Below, piece by piece: positions 34,721 to 44,293 of a stretch of 64,000 bases of DNA. The translations under genes were made by a program, and so were the position numbers. Below the pieces are notes generated by a model. It made no database searches. It had not been told where the DNA came from and saw nothing but the letters and a program-made list of their open reading frames with translations. This DNA is from VRUE01 sp963844395 (lineage in GTDB: Bacteria; Actinomycetota; Thermoleophilia; Solirubrobacterales; 70-9). The DNA lies in NCBI GenBank assembly GCA_963844395.1, contig CAWJNX010000001.1, positions 310,001 through 374,000 of the forward strand. The letters are read 5' to 3'. The stretch's first letter is position 1, and each line of letters opens with the position of its first letter.

Positions 34721-35098
34721 TCAGCCGGAGGGGGCGCCGAGCCGGCGCCCCATCTCCTCGAGCAGCGCCTGCAGGCCGCTGAAGGGGCGGATCATCACGG
34801 TCATCTCCGCGATCCGGCCATCGTCGCCGAAGCGCAGGATGTCGACGCCGTTCAGCTCTTTGTCGCCGACTCGTGCCTCGAAGATCAGCACAGCGGTGTC
34901 GCCGGTCTCGACCTGGCCCGTGTAGCGGAAGTCCTCGAATACCTGCGCGACCGTGGTGAGGAGGACGCCGAGCGCGTCGAGGCCCTCGTATGGCTCATAG
35001 ACCGCCGGGCTGTGGAAGACGACGTCGGGCGCGAACAGCTCCTCGCCCGTGGAGAAGTCCTTCGACTCGGCTGCCTGCCGGAAGGCGTCGCTCTTCAC
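34721..35098 (-). CDS. SnoaL/NTF2-like small protein
   Basis: A 125-residue cone-shaped alpha+beta fold (MKSDAFRQAAESKDFSTGEE, LFAPDVVFHSPAVYEPYEGL, ILRFGDDGRIAEMTVMIRP). This is the SnoaL-like/nuclear transport factor 2 superfamily of small hydrolases, isomerases or binding proteins. It lies between the HMG-CoA lyase and the carboxylase on the same strand with short gaps, so it may belong to the same operon. Role not known. Confidence 0.75.
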   Translation of the reverse strand: MKSDAFRQAAESKDFSTGEELFAPDVVFHSPAVYEPYEGLDALGVLLTTVAQVFEDFRYTGQVETGDTAVLIFEARVGDKELNGVDILRFGDDGRIAEMTVMIRPFSGLQALLEEMGRRLGAPSG

Positions 35099-35108
35099 TT
35101 GACTGAGC

Positions 35109-36032
35109 CTACTTGCCGCCGGCCCACTCCACTGGCCCGGCGCGCAGCACGTGAGCGCCGAGCGGGCGGCCGAGCACCTCCTGGGCGGTGCGGGAGGCCT
35201 CGATCAGGCGCTGCAGGTCGACTCCCGTCTCAATCCCCATCTCGTGCAGCATCGAGACCACGTCCTCGGTCGAGACATTGCCGGTCGAGCCCGGCGGCAC
35301 CGGGCAGCCGCCCAGCTCTCCGAAGCTCGACTCGAACGACTCGATTCCCTCCTCCAGCGCCGCCAGCACGTTGGCCAGACCCTGGCCGCGGGTGTTGTGG
35401 AAGTGGGCGGTCAACTCCACCCCGTCGAGGCGCTCGCGGGCGGCGGCGAAGAACACGCGCACCTGGCGCGGGTTGGCCATCCCGGTCGTGTCGCCGAAGC
35501 CAACCTCCTCGCAACCGGCTGAAGCGAGCCGCTCGGCGATCGCGAAGACGCGCTCCGGCTCCACCTCCCCCTCATATGGGCAGCCGAAGGACACGGAGAT
35601 CACGCCCTCGCAGCGCAGGCCCGCGTCGCGGGCGGTCGCCAAGGTCCGCTCGAGCCCGACCAGCGACTCCTCGATCGAGCGGTTGACGTTTTCGCGGTTA
35701 TGGGTCTCGGAGGCCGAGAGGAAGACGCTGACCTCGTCGAAGCGATCGCGAAGCCCCAGCGCCCGCTCCAGTCCCCGCTCGTTGGGGATCAGGACCGAGA
35801 AGGCGACCCCCTCGCGGCGCTTGACCGCGGTCAGCACCTCCTCAGCATCGGAGAGCTGCGGGATCACATCGGGCCGCACAAAAGAGGTGATCTCCATCCG
35901 CTCCAAGCCGCTATCGGAGAGCATGTCGATTAGCCGCACCTTGTCGGCGGTCGAGATCGTCTCCGGCTCGTTCTGGAAGCCGTCGCGAGGCCCGACCTCA
36001 CGAATGCGCACGCTGCTCGGTAGAGATGGCAT
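35109..36032 (-). CDS. Hydroxymethylglutaryl-CoA lyase
   Basis: 307 residues from ATG 36032 (MPSLPSSVRIREVGPRDGFQ). A TIM-barrel HMGL-like enzyme: REVGPRDGFQNE holds the metal Asp and catalytic Arg, SFVRPDVIPQLSDAEEV, GFGDTTGMANP, LTAHFHNTRGQGLANV (HxHxxxG metal ligands) and the Cys-containing loop FGELGGCPVPPGSTGN. It cleaves HMG-CoA to acetyl-CoA and acetoacetate, the last step of leucine catabolism; acetoacetate could be used by the synthetase at 31103. Confidence 0.9.
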   Translation of the reverse strand: MPSLPSSVRIREVGPRDGFQNEPETISTADKVRLIDMLSDSGLERMEITSFVRPDVIPQLSDAEEVLTAVKRREGVAFSVLIPNERGLERALGLRDRFDEVSVFLSASETHNRENVNRSIEESLVGLERTLATARDAGLRCEGVISVSFGCPYEGEVEPERVFAIAERLASAGCEEVGFGDTTGMANPRQVRVFFAAARERLDGVELTAHFHNTRGQGLANVLAALEEGIESFESSFGELGGCPVPPGSTGNVSTEDVVSMLHEMGIETGVDLQRLIEASRTAQEVLGRPLGAHVLRAGPVEWAGGK

Positions 36033-36058
36033 GAAGAGGCAGCTTAGGGCGGGGGATT

Positions 36059-36793
36059 TCAGACCATGCCGAGACCGCCGCTGACGCCCAGCGTCTCGCC
36101 GGTCACGTAGGCGGCGTCGTCGGAGGCGAGGAAGGCTGCGGCGGCGGCTACCTCGTCGGGCTGGCCGAGGCGCTTCATCTGCGTCGCCTCTTTCATCGTC
36201 TCGATCACCTTCTCGCCGATCTCGCCGAACTCCTTGGCGCCCATCAGCAGCGGCGTCTCGATCGGACCGGGGGCGATCGAGTTGGCGGTGATCCCGTAGC
36301 GGGCGTTCTCGCGTGCGATCGCCTTCATGAAGGCGACGATGCCGCCCTTCGCCGCGGAGTAGACGGCCGAGCCCTTGGAGCCGACCCGGCCCGCCTCGGA
36401 GGAGATGCTGACGATCCGCCCGTAGTCGGCCACCTGCATCGCCGGCAGCGCCGCGTGCGTGCAGTTGAGCACGCCACCGAGGTTGACCGCGAGGACCCGC
36501 TGCCACTGCTCGGGGGTGGTGTAGGTGAAGAAGCCGAACTCGTCGGTGCCGGCGTTGTTGACGAGGATGTCGGGCGTGCCGACCGCCTCGACCGCGGTCC
36601 GAGCCGAGTCGAGATCGGTGACATCCAACTCGATCGGGTGGCCGCTCGTCTCGCCGGCGACGCGCTCCGCCCCCTCGAGGTCGACGTCGCCGACCCAGAC
36701 CTCGGCGCCCTCGGCGGCGAGCCGCGCCGCGATCGCGGCGCCGATCCCGCTCGCGCCGCCGGTAACCAGCGCCTTGCGTCCCTCCAGTCTCAT
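36059..36793 (-). CDS. Short-chain dehydrogenase/reductase
   Basis: 244 residues (MRLEGRKALVTGGASGIGAA). Classical SDR: TGGASGIG cofactor loop, Asp in GDVDLEG favouring NAD, NNAG, catalytic Ser in IVSISSEAG, YSAAKGG (YxxxK) and PG(P)IETP. The substrate may be a 3-hydroxyacyl compound given the neighbouring acyl-CoA genes, but this is inference. It is divergent from npdG with 27 bases between. Confidence 0.88.
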   Translation of the reverse strand: MRLEGRKALVTGGASGIGAAIAARLAAEGAEVWVGDVDLEGAERVAGETSGHPIELDVTDLDSARTAVEAVGTPDILVNNAGTDEFGFFTYTTPEQWQRVLAVNLGGVLNCTHAALPAMQVADYGRIVSISSEAGRVGSKGSAVYSAAKGGIVAFMKAIARENARYGITANSIAPGPIETPLLMGAKEFGEIGEKVIETMKEATQMKRLGQPDEVAAAAAFLASDDAAYVTGETLGVSGGLGMV

Positions 36794-36820
36794 AGGGCGC
36801 GGAGCATAGACTGGCCCGCT

Positions 36821-37534
36821 GTGAACGCGGAGCGACCGAGCGCCGGCAGCGAGTCGATCCCGATCGTCGGCGGCACCGGCGCCCTCGGCGCCGGCCTGGC
36901 GCTGCGCTGGGCGAAGGCCGGCCGGCCGATCGCGATCGGCTCCCGCTCGGCGGAGCGCGCCGAGGAGGCCGCGGCGCGGATCCGCGAGGCGGTCCCCGGC
37001 GCCGAGGTCGAGGGCCTGCTCAACGAGGAGGCGGCGAAGCGCGCCGGGGTCGTCTTCCTCACCGTCCCCTTCCGGGCGCAGTCGGAGAACCTCAACAATC
37101 TGCGCGGGACGCACTGCAGCCGGGCCAGATCCTGGTCGACTGCACCGTTCCCCTCGCCGCCGCGGTGAGCGGCAAGGCGACCCGCTCGCTCGGCGTCTGG
37201 CAGGGCTCGGCGGCCCAGCAGGCGCAGGAGATGGTCCCCGACGGCGTCACCGTCGTCGCCGCCCTGCACACGATCGCCGCCCCCACCCTCGCCGACCTCG
37301 ACGCCGAGCTGGGCGAGGACGTCCTCATCTGCGGCGACCGCAAGGCCGACAAGGCGCCGGGTCGCTCGCCTGGTCGAGCTGATTCCCGGCCTGCGCGCCG
37401 TCAACGCCGGCCCGCTGGAGATGGCGCGGATCGTCGAGCAGCTGACCCCGCTGCTGATCTCGATCAACACCCGCTACAAGACCCACGCCGGCATCCGGCT
37501 GACCGGCCTCCCCGACGGCGACCACTGGGCGTGA
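36821..37534 (+). CDS. npdG: NADPH-dependent F420 reductase (frameshifts)
   Basis: Start GTG 36821. The Rossmann start IPIVGGTGALGAGLALRWAK and IGSRSAERAEEAA, followed by VVFLTVPFRAQSENL, ILVDCTVPLA, VVAALHTIAAPTL, VLICGDRKADK and the end RYKTHAGIRLTGLP, match NADPH:F420 oxidoreductase (Fno/NpdG), which passes hydride between F420H2 and NADP. Frame changes near 37.10 kb (extra G bases) and 37.36 kb (extra C). It begins a run npdG-cofD-cofC-cofE on one strand. Confidence 0.85.
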
Positions 37535-37556
37535 GCGCGGAGGGAGCAAGCAGCGC

Positions 37557-38515
37557 ATGAGGGTCGCCCTGCTCGCCGGCGGCACCGGCGGCGCCAAACT
37601 CGCCGCCGGGATGCAGGAGGAGATCGGCGCCGACCTCGCGGTGATCGCCAACACCGCCGACGACATCGAGGTCCTCGGCGTCCACGTCTCCCCCGACCCC
37701 GACCTCGTCACCTACTGGCTGAGCGGCGAAATCGACGCCGAGCGCGGCTGGGGCATCCGCGACGACAGCTTCACCGTCTTCGAGCGACTCGTCGAAGCTG
37801 GGCGCCCCCGACTGGTTCGGCCTCTCCGATCGCGACCTCGCCACCTGCCTCTACCGGCGCGAGTTCCTCGCGGCGGGCGGGCGGCAGACCGACGCGCAGG
37901 CGCAGATCGCCACCGCGCTCGGCGTCGCCGCCCGGGTGCTGCCGATGAGCGAGGCGCCGGTGCGGACCAAGGTGCTGACCGACGCCGGCAGGCGCGACCT
38001 GCAGGAGTACCTGGTCCTCGACCGCGGCGAGCCGGCGGTGAGGGCGGTCGAGCTGGAGGGGATCGAGGAGGCCGAGCCGACCCCCGAGGTCGCCGCCGCC
38101 CTGCGCGACGCCGAGGCGATCGTGATCGGCCCCTCCAACCCGGTGATCAGCATCGGCCCGATCCTCGCCGTGCCGGGGATGCGGGAGGCGATCGCGGCCT
38201 CCGGCGCCCCGGTGGTCGCGGTCAGCCCCTACGTCGCCGGCGAGGTCGTCAAAGGTCCGACCGAGCGCTTCATGGCGGCGGTCGGCCGTCCCTCGACCGC
38301 GGCCGGGGTCGCCTCGCTCTACGCCGGCCTGATCGACGCGATGGTCGTCGACGAGGGCGACCCCGATCCGCCGCCCGACGGAGATCCCCACCCAGGCCGC
38401 CCCCACTCTGATGGACAGCGCCGCCGCCCGGGCGCGGCTGGCGCGGATCGTGCTCGACTACGCGGCCGAGCTGATCGCGTCTGGCAGAAGTGACCGACCA
38501 GACGGGTCTCGCTAG
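37557..38515 (+). CDS. cofD: 2-phospho-L-lactate transferase (frameshifts)
   Basis: Starts ATG 37557 (MRVALLAGGTGGAKLAAGMQ). CofD marks: GGTGGAKLA, VIANTADDIEVLGVHVSPDPD, GLSDRDLATCLYR, PMSEAPVRTKV, IGPSNPVISIGPIL and SPYVAGEVVKGPTERFM. The enzyme joins a phospho(enol)pyruvate- or lactate-derived GDP-activated unit to FO, making F420-0 or dehydro-F420-0. The frame changes near 37.80 kb (extra A) and 38.39 kb; the last part reads LMDSAAARARLARIVLDYAA. Confidence 0.85.
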
Positions 38516-38525
38516 TTGCCACGCA

Positions 38526-39177
38526 GTGAAGGCGACCGCCGTACTGCCCGTGAAGCGCTTCGCCGACGGCGAAAGCGCCGGCTCGCGGGCGGCATCGACG
38601 AGGAGCGGCGGGAAGCGCTGGTCGCGGCGATGCTGGGAGACGTGCTGGAGGCGATCGGCGAGGCGCGCTCGATCGAGCGAACGATCATGGTCAGCGGCGA
38701 CCCGATCGCCCAGGAGATAGCGGCGACGACGACGCAGCGACGTCGACGTCGTCCCGGACCCGGCCGACGAGGGACACTCGGTGGCCGCGCTCGCCGGCAT
38801 CGCCCGCGCCGAGGTCGCGGGCGCTTCTTGCGTCGTCCTGCTCCCGGGCGATTGCCCGCTGCTCGCGCCGCGCGAGCTGGACCGACTGCTGACCGGCGTC
38901 CCGAGCAGCTACGTCGACCGTGGTCCCCGACCGGCACGGGACCGGCACCAACGCGCTCGTCCTCTCCCCGCCGAGCGCGATCGAGCCAGCCTTCGGCGAG
39001 GGCAGCTGCGCTCGCCACGTCGCCGCCGCGCGCGAGGCCGGCATCCCCTTCGCGGTCGAGGAGCTGCCCTCGCTTGCCCTCGACCTCGACACCCCCGCCG
39101 ACGTCGTCGCCCTGACCCGCGAGCTGGAGGCCCGCCCCGGGCGCGCCCGGCGCACCGCGAAGGCGCTGGGGCTGTGA
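38526..39177 (+). CDS. cofC: Phospholactate/PEP guanylyltransferase (frameshifts)
   Basis: Start GTG 38526 (VKATAVLPVKRFADG). The CofC pattern survives across frames: the VLPVKRF start, LAGGIDEERREALVAAMLGD, VLLPGDCPLLAPRELDRLL, VPDRHGTGTNALVLSPPSAI and LPSLALDLDTPADV. It activates 2-phospholactate or PEP with GTP for CofD. Frame changes near 38.57, 38.74 and 38.92 kb. It begins 11 bases after cofD. Confidence 0.82.
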
Positions 39178-39194
39178 GGCGGCGCGGGCGCACC

Positions 39195-39972
39195 GTGAGC
39201 GAGGCAGGCGAGCTGCGCGTCCTGCCCGTCACCGGCCTGCCCGAGTTCGCCGAGGGCATGTCGGTCGGGACCGAGATCGCGGCCCGCGCCGAGCTCCAGG
39301 ACGGCGACGTCGTCGTCATCTCGCAGAAGGTCGTCTCCAAGGCGGAGGGGCGGGTGCGCCGGCTCTCCGCCGCGATCCCCGGCGCCGAGGCGCACCGCCT
39401 CGCCGCCGCTGCTCGGCAAGGAGCCGGCTCTGGTCGAGCTGATCCTCTCCGAGAGCCGCGAGGTACTGCGCGCCGAGCGCGGCGTGCTGATCGTCGAGAC
39501 CCACCACGGCTTCGTCTGCGCCAACGCCGGCATCGACAGCTCCAACCTCCCCGAGCCCGGCACGGTCTCCCTGCTGCCCGAGGACCCCGACGCCTCGGCA
39601 CGGCGGATCCGCGGCGAGATCTGCGGCAGGACCGGCCGGTCGGTGGCGACGATCGTCTCCGACAGCTTCGGCCGCGCCTGGCGGCTCGGCCAGGCCGAGG
39701 TGGCGATCGGCTGCGCCGGGATCGCCCCGCTCGACGACTGGCGCGGCCGCGCCGACGCGGAGGGCCGAGAGCTGGAGGCGACCCTGATCGCGGTCGCCGA
39801 CCAGGCCGCGGCGGCAGCCGACCTGGTCCGCGACAAGGCGAGCCGTGTCCCCGCCGCGATCGTCCGCGGCCTCGACCGCTTCGTCACCGCCGAGGACGGC
39901 CCCGGCGCCGCCGCCCTGCGCCGCCCCCGCGACGAAGACTCTTCCGCTAGCGCGGGACGTGCCGGGAGTTAA
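39195..39972 (+). CDS. cofE: Coenzyme F420-0:L-glutamate ligase (one frameshift)
   Basis: GTG 39195 start. The protein contains the F420 ligase domain: LPVTGLPEF, DGDVVVISQKVVSKAEGR, VLIVETHHGFVCANAGIDSS, LLPEDPDASARRIR, VATIVSDSFGRAWRLGQAEV and AIGCAGIAPLDDWRGR. It adds the glutamate tail to F420-0. At about 258 residues it is the single-domain CofE type, without the nitroreductase-like domain of mycobacterial FbiB. Frame change near 39.41 kb. A 50-base hairpin overlaps its stop. Confidence 0.88.
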
Positions 39973-40005
39973 GTACCCATGGGGGCCTTCAACCCCCGGC
40001 ACGTC
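39956..40005. terminator. Intergenic hairpin, ACCCATGGGG family (copy A)
   Basis: GACGTGCCGGG (39956-39966) pairs with CCCGGCACGTC (39995-40005); within it GTTAAG..., CCATGG core and ...CTTCAAC add partial pairing. It separates cofE from the convergent alcohol dehydrogenase. The inner part GTACCCATGGGGGCC resembles the hairpin at 53267-53310. Confidence 0.65.
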
Positions 40006-40016
40006 GATGCCGGTTA

Positions 40017-41007
40017 TCAGGTGACCTCGAGCACCGCGGCGCCGCGCAGGCGGCCACTGCGGATCGAGTCGAGCGCCTCGTTGGCCGCGCTGAGCGGGTG
40101 GACCTCGACCTCGGTCCGCACCGGCACCTGCGGGGCGAGCCGCAGGAACTCCTCGCCGTCCTGGCGGGTCAGGTTGGCGACCGAGCCGAGCGTGCGCTCG
40201 CCCCAGAGGGCCTCGTAGGGGAAGGCGGGGAATCGCACTCATGTGGATGCCGGCGCTGATCGATCCGCGCGCCCTTGGCGCTGGCCCGCAGCGCCGCCGG
40301 CATCAGGGCGCCGACCGGGGCGAAGACGATCGCGCCGTCGAGCTCCTCCGGCGGCCTGTCCTCCGAGGACCCGGCCCACTCGGCGCCGAGACGGCGGGCG
40401 AACTCCTGCCCTGCGCGGTCGCCCTGGCCGGGTGAAGACGAAGACGCGACGGCCCTGGTGGACGGCGACCTGGCAGAGGATGTGGGCGGAGGCGCCGAAG
40501 CCGTAGAAGCCGATCCGCTCGGCGTCGCCGACCAGCCGCAGCGCCCGGTAGCCGATCAGCCCGGCGCAGAGCAGCGGCGCCGCTTGCCAGGTCGGAATAG
40601 CCGTCGGGGATCGGGAAGCAGAAGCGCTCGTCGGCGACCGCCAGCTCCGCGTAGCCGCCGTCGACGTCGTAGCCGGTGAAGCGGGCGCGGTCGCAGAGGT
40701 TCTCGCGTCCGCTGCGGCAGTAGCGGCACTCGCCGCAGGTCCAGCCCAGCCAGGGGACGCCGACCCGGTCGCCGGGCGCGAAGCGCTCCGCCCCCTCCCC
40801 CGCGCCGGCGACCGTGGCGACGATCTGGTGGCCGGGGACGAGCGGCAGCTTCGGCTCGCTCAGCTCGCCGTCGACGATGTGCAGGTCGGTGCGGCAGACG
40901 CCGCAGGCGCTGACCGAGAGCAGCACCTGGCCGGGGCCAGGCTGGGGGTCGGGCAGCTCGGCGGGCCGCAGCGGCTCCCGCTGCCGCTCGAGGACCATCG
41001 CTCGCAT
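40017..41007 (-). CDS. Zinc-dependent alcohol dehydrogenase (frameshifts)
   Basis: Start ATG 41005-41007 (MRAMVLERQREPLRPAELPD). Zn-ADH marks: SACGVCRTDLHIVDGEL (catalytic Cys), VPGHQIVATVAG (GHE-like), the structural zinc CGECRYCRSGRENLC, FTGYDVDGGYAELAVADERF, and the end LSAANEALDSIRSGRLRGAA. It resembles AdhP/class-propanol-preferring enzymes. At least three frame changes between 40.2 and 40.6 kb. Its start overlaps the cofGH stop (ATGA), so they form an operon, but whether the enzyme uses F420 or NAD(P) is unknown; the fold is the NAD(P) type. Confidence 0.82.
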
Positions 41008-43324
41008 CAGGCTGGGACGGGCGGCTCGGCGCTCTGCGGCGGATACGTCTCGACGATCTCGTAGAGGGTGGTGCGCTGGGCGGGTTCGCGACCCGCGGCC
41101 CGCGCCGCCGCGATCAGCTGCTCGGGCTCCAGCCGCACGCCGTGCTGCGAGCCGGCCATCCGCGAGATGTTCTCCTCCATCAGCGTCCCGCCGAGGTCGT
41201 TGACGCCCCAGCGCAGCGCCTCGGTCGCCGCCTCCAGCCCCATCTTCACCCAGCTCGCCTGCAGGTTGGGGATGGTCCTGCCGAGCGCCAGGCGGAAGGC
41301 GGCGGTGTGCTTGAGGTTCTCGGCGGCGGAGATCTCCTCGATGCCGTGGGTGCGGCCGAGCATGCGTGTTGAAGGGGATGAAGCTGAGCGGGACGAACTC
41401 GGTGATGCCGCCGGTCCGCTCCTGCAGGGCGCGGACGACGCGCATGTGCCGGGCCAGCTCGCGCGGCTCCTCGATGTGGCCGAACATCACGGTCGAGGTC
41501 GAGCGCAGGCCGGCGCGATGCGACGCTTCGACGATCTCGACCCAGCGCTCGACCGGCAGCTTGTTGGGCGAGATTCGCTGGCGGACGCCGTCGTCGAGCA
41601 CCTCGGCCGCGGTGCCCGGCGTCGAGCCGAGCCCGCACTCGAGCAGGTACTCGAACACCTCGGCCGGCCCCTTGCCGGAGCGCTCGCACATGTAGTGGAC
41701 CTCCATCGGCGAGTAGGCGTGCAGGTGGAGCTGCGGCGCGACCTCCTTGGCGAGCCGCAGCCACCGGCCGTACTCCTCCAGGGTCAGGTCGGGATGGATG
41801 CCGCCCTGCATGCAGATCTCGGTGGCGCCGAACTCGACCGCGTCGCGCACCCGCTCGGCGAAGTCCTCCTCGGAGCTTTCGTAGGCGTCGGGCGACCGAC
41901 GCCCCTGCCCGAAGCCGCAGAAGGCGCAGCCGACGACGCAGACGTTGGTGAAGTTGATGTTGCGGTTGACGACGAACGTGACCCGGTCCCCAGCCAGCTC
42001 CGCCCGCAGCTCGTCGGCAGCAACCCGCATCTCCTCGATCGCCTCGGGCCGGGTCTCGGCAAAGAGCGCCGTCAGCTCATCCTCACTCAGCTCCACCCCC
42101 TCCCGACCCTTCTCAATCGCTCGGCCAGTCAGCTCGGCATCGAGCCTCTCCTCACTGATGCGCCCGGATCCTCGCCGAGGAATGAAGCTCCAGTACTTCA
42201 GCTTGATCACATCGAGGACCCCCTGCTCCATCCACTCCGGATCCATGTACTGCGGATAGACGCACAACCTCTCCGTCAGCGCATAGCCCTTAGGAGCCAA
42301 CTCCTTCCGCACCTGATGAGGACTGGGAAACGCATGCTCAGGAGAGATGTGATCCCCGTTCGCAGAAAGACCCCCAAGGTCAGTAGCCCCAGCTTCAACC
42401 AGCTCCGCCCACCAATCCGACAGGTTCGGCGGCACCTGAATCCCAACATCGGGCATCAACCGCTTGCACTCCCGAATCAACCGCTTCATCTCGTCGATCG
42501 AAACAGGCGTCGCCCACTCCGGCAGGGAGGGCGGGGGTGTCTCTCCGCGCAGCGGCGTCCTGTTTTCCGCCCCAGCGACGCCCTCGGACGGCGACTCGGC
42601 ATCTCTGGCGGAAAACCCAGCAAGCGGAGGGACACCCCCGCCCTCCCCCCACCGAGCGCGAGCCGCCTCATCCGCGATATCTGCGACCTCAGCGCCGTAG
42701 TACCGCGGATGAGGCACGAAGTTCTGGAGGATGACCTCCTGTAGGTGGCCATAGCGCTCATGGAGCTCGGCCAGCGCCTCGAGCGATTCGATGCGCTCCT
42801 GCTCCGTCTCGCCGATGCCAACGAGGATCCCGCTAGTGAAGGGGATCCTCAGCTCGCCCGCAGCCTCGATAGTCGCCAGCCGCCGCGCCGGATGCTTGGT
42901 CGGAGAGCCCGCGTGGACCGTCTCCATCAGGCGCTCGGAGACCGACTCGAGCATCAACCCCTGCGAAGCGGTCACCTCGCGCAGCCGCGCCAGGTCACCA
43001 GAGTCGAGCACGCCGATGTTCGTGTGGGGCAGGATGCCACGCTCGAGCGCGCGCTCGCAGGCCCAGGCCACGTACGAGGTGAAGTCCTCGTGCCCCCAGG
43101 CGGCCAGGCTTTGCCGCCACCTGCGGATTGACCTCGGGACGCTCGCCGGTCAGGACCAGCAGCTCCTTGGCGTTGCGCCGCTGCGCCTCGTCGAGGCGCC
43201 GCTCTACCTCCTCGGGCGCGTGGATATGCGCTCGCCGCGTCGCGAACGCGCAGTACTTGCAGTAGCACTGGCAGGTCCGGGAGAGGGAGAGCGTGTAGTT
43301 GCGCGAGAAGGTGACGCGACGCAT
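41007..43324 (-). CDS. fbiC: FO synthase, CofG-CofH fusion
   Basis: Start CAT 43322-43324 (MRRVTFSRNYTLSLS). The N-terminal half is CofG with the radical-SAM cluster CQCYCKYC (CxxxCxxC), ERPEVNPQVAAK and LMETVHAGSPTKHP. The C-terminal half is CofH with the second cluster CVVGCAFCGFGQGRRSPDAY and ICMQGGIHPDLTLE. Together they build FO, the deazaflavin part of F420, from a pyrimidine and tyrosine. Frame changes near 43.11 and 41.36 kb. Between PHPRYYGAEV... and LPEWATPVSIDEMKRL lies a Gly/Pro-rich insert coded by a palindromic sequence (42525-42647) not expected in the family. Confidence 0.9.
42525..42647. repeat. In-frame palindromic insertion in FO synthase gene
   Basis: 24-base arms at 42525-42548 and 42624-42647 are reverse complements with 23 matches. 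An inner perfect 10-base pair GTTTTCCGCC (42562-42571) / GGCGGAAAAC (42607-42616) lies between. The 123 bases keep the reading frame and code about 41 Gly/Pro/Ala-rich residues inside the CofG-to-CofH linker (GGGVPPLAGFSARDAESPSE and on). It looks like a small mobile palindromic element that inserted without breaking the protein. Confidence 0.65.
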
Positions 43325-43396
43325 GGCACCCACGCTACCTGGCGGGAACGCCAACCGCCGAGCCCACAAGGGGACCCGGCGGTTATGCAAGCGGGA

Positions 43397-44203
43397 TCAG
43401 CCGGCAGTGCCCGGTTTGGTCGGCGAAGCGCCTGGCGTAGCGGCCCTGGCGCCGGCCTTCCGAGCCGAGTCGGCCGCGCCCCTGACGGGCTCCGGCGGCT
43501 CGGTCGGGGGCAGACCGCCTGGCTCGAGCACGAAGCGGAAGACGCCGGCGGCGAGCAGCGAGCCGACGATCGGCCCGAGCAGGTACGGCCAGACCGAGCC
43601 CCACTCGTTGGCGACAAGCGCCGGGCCGAACCAGCGGGCCGGGTTGAAGGAGCCGCCGGTCAGCGGGCCGCCGACCATGACGAGGAAGCCAAGCGTGGTG
43701 CCGATCGCGAGCGGCGCCCACTCCTTGAAGCTCTTGCGCGAGAAGACGGCGGCGAGGATGACGAGGACGAGGCAGAAGGTGCCGATCCCCTCGACGATCA
43801 TGCCCTGGAAGTTGCCGCCGAGCAGGCCGCTCACTTGGACGGCCGCGTAGTTGGTGGCCCTGCCCTCGTCGACCAGCAGGCCCTTGGCGAGCAGCGCGCC
43901 GAGCACGCCGCCCGAGAGCTGGGCGAGGATGTAGATCAAAGCGTCGACCGGGGCGATCCGCCTGATCGCCGCAGCGGCAAGGGTCACGGCGGGGTTGAAG
44001 TGCCCGCCGCTGACCACGCCGAACATGACGATCAACCCGAACAGCAGGAAGGCGTGGACGAGGCCGACGACGGCGAAGTCGGAGCCGAACTGCGCCTGGT
44101 TGCCGGTCGCCACGAACAGCACGACCACGCTGACGACGAAGAACACCAGCAAGAAAGTGCCGATCAACTCGGCGATGTATGCCGCTAGTCCGCGTTCCTG
44201 CAC
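43397..44203 (-). CDS. Aquaporin / MIP family channel
   Basis: 268 residues with six transmembrane helices and two re-entrant NPA loops: GGHFNPAVTLA (residue about 67) and GGSFNPARWFGPAL (about 180). The start IAELIGTFLLVFFVVS is the usual MIP helix one. An aromatic/Arg filter is suggested by the Arg after the second NPA. A Pro/Ala-rich cytoplasmic tail follows. Water or small-solute transport; whether glycerol passes cannot be told from this alone. Confidence 0.9.
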   Translation of the reverse strand: MQERGLAAYIAELIGTFLLVFFVVSVVVLFVATGNQAQFGSDFAVVGLVHAFLLFGLIVMFGVVSGGHFNPAVTLAAAAIRRIAPVDALIYILAQLSGGVLGALLAKGLLVDEGRATNYAAVQVSGLLGGNFQGMIVEGIGTFCLVLVILAAVFSRKSFKEWAPLAIGTTLGFLVMVGGPLTGGSFNPARWFGPALVANEWGSVWPYLLGPIVGSLLAAGVFRFVLEPGGLPPTEPPEPVRGAADSARKAGARAATPGASPTKPGTAG

Positions 44204-44293
44204 TGGTTAACGCCTCCTCTTTCCCGTATCCCGACTCGGTTTCGGGGCGGGAGTCTATCCGGATCGGACGAATGAATAGGTTTCCCCGTTGCA

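Noticed and set aside
44204..44293. TPP riboswitch ahead of the NMT1-type binding protein
   Set aside because: The 90-base gap is too short and shows no CUGAGA or related conserved elements.
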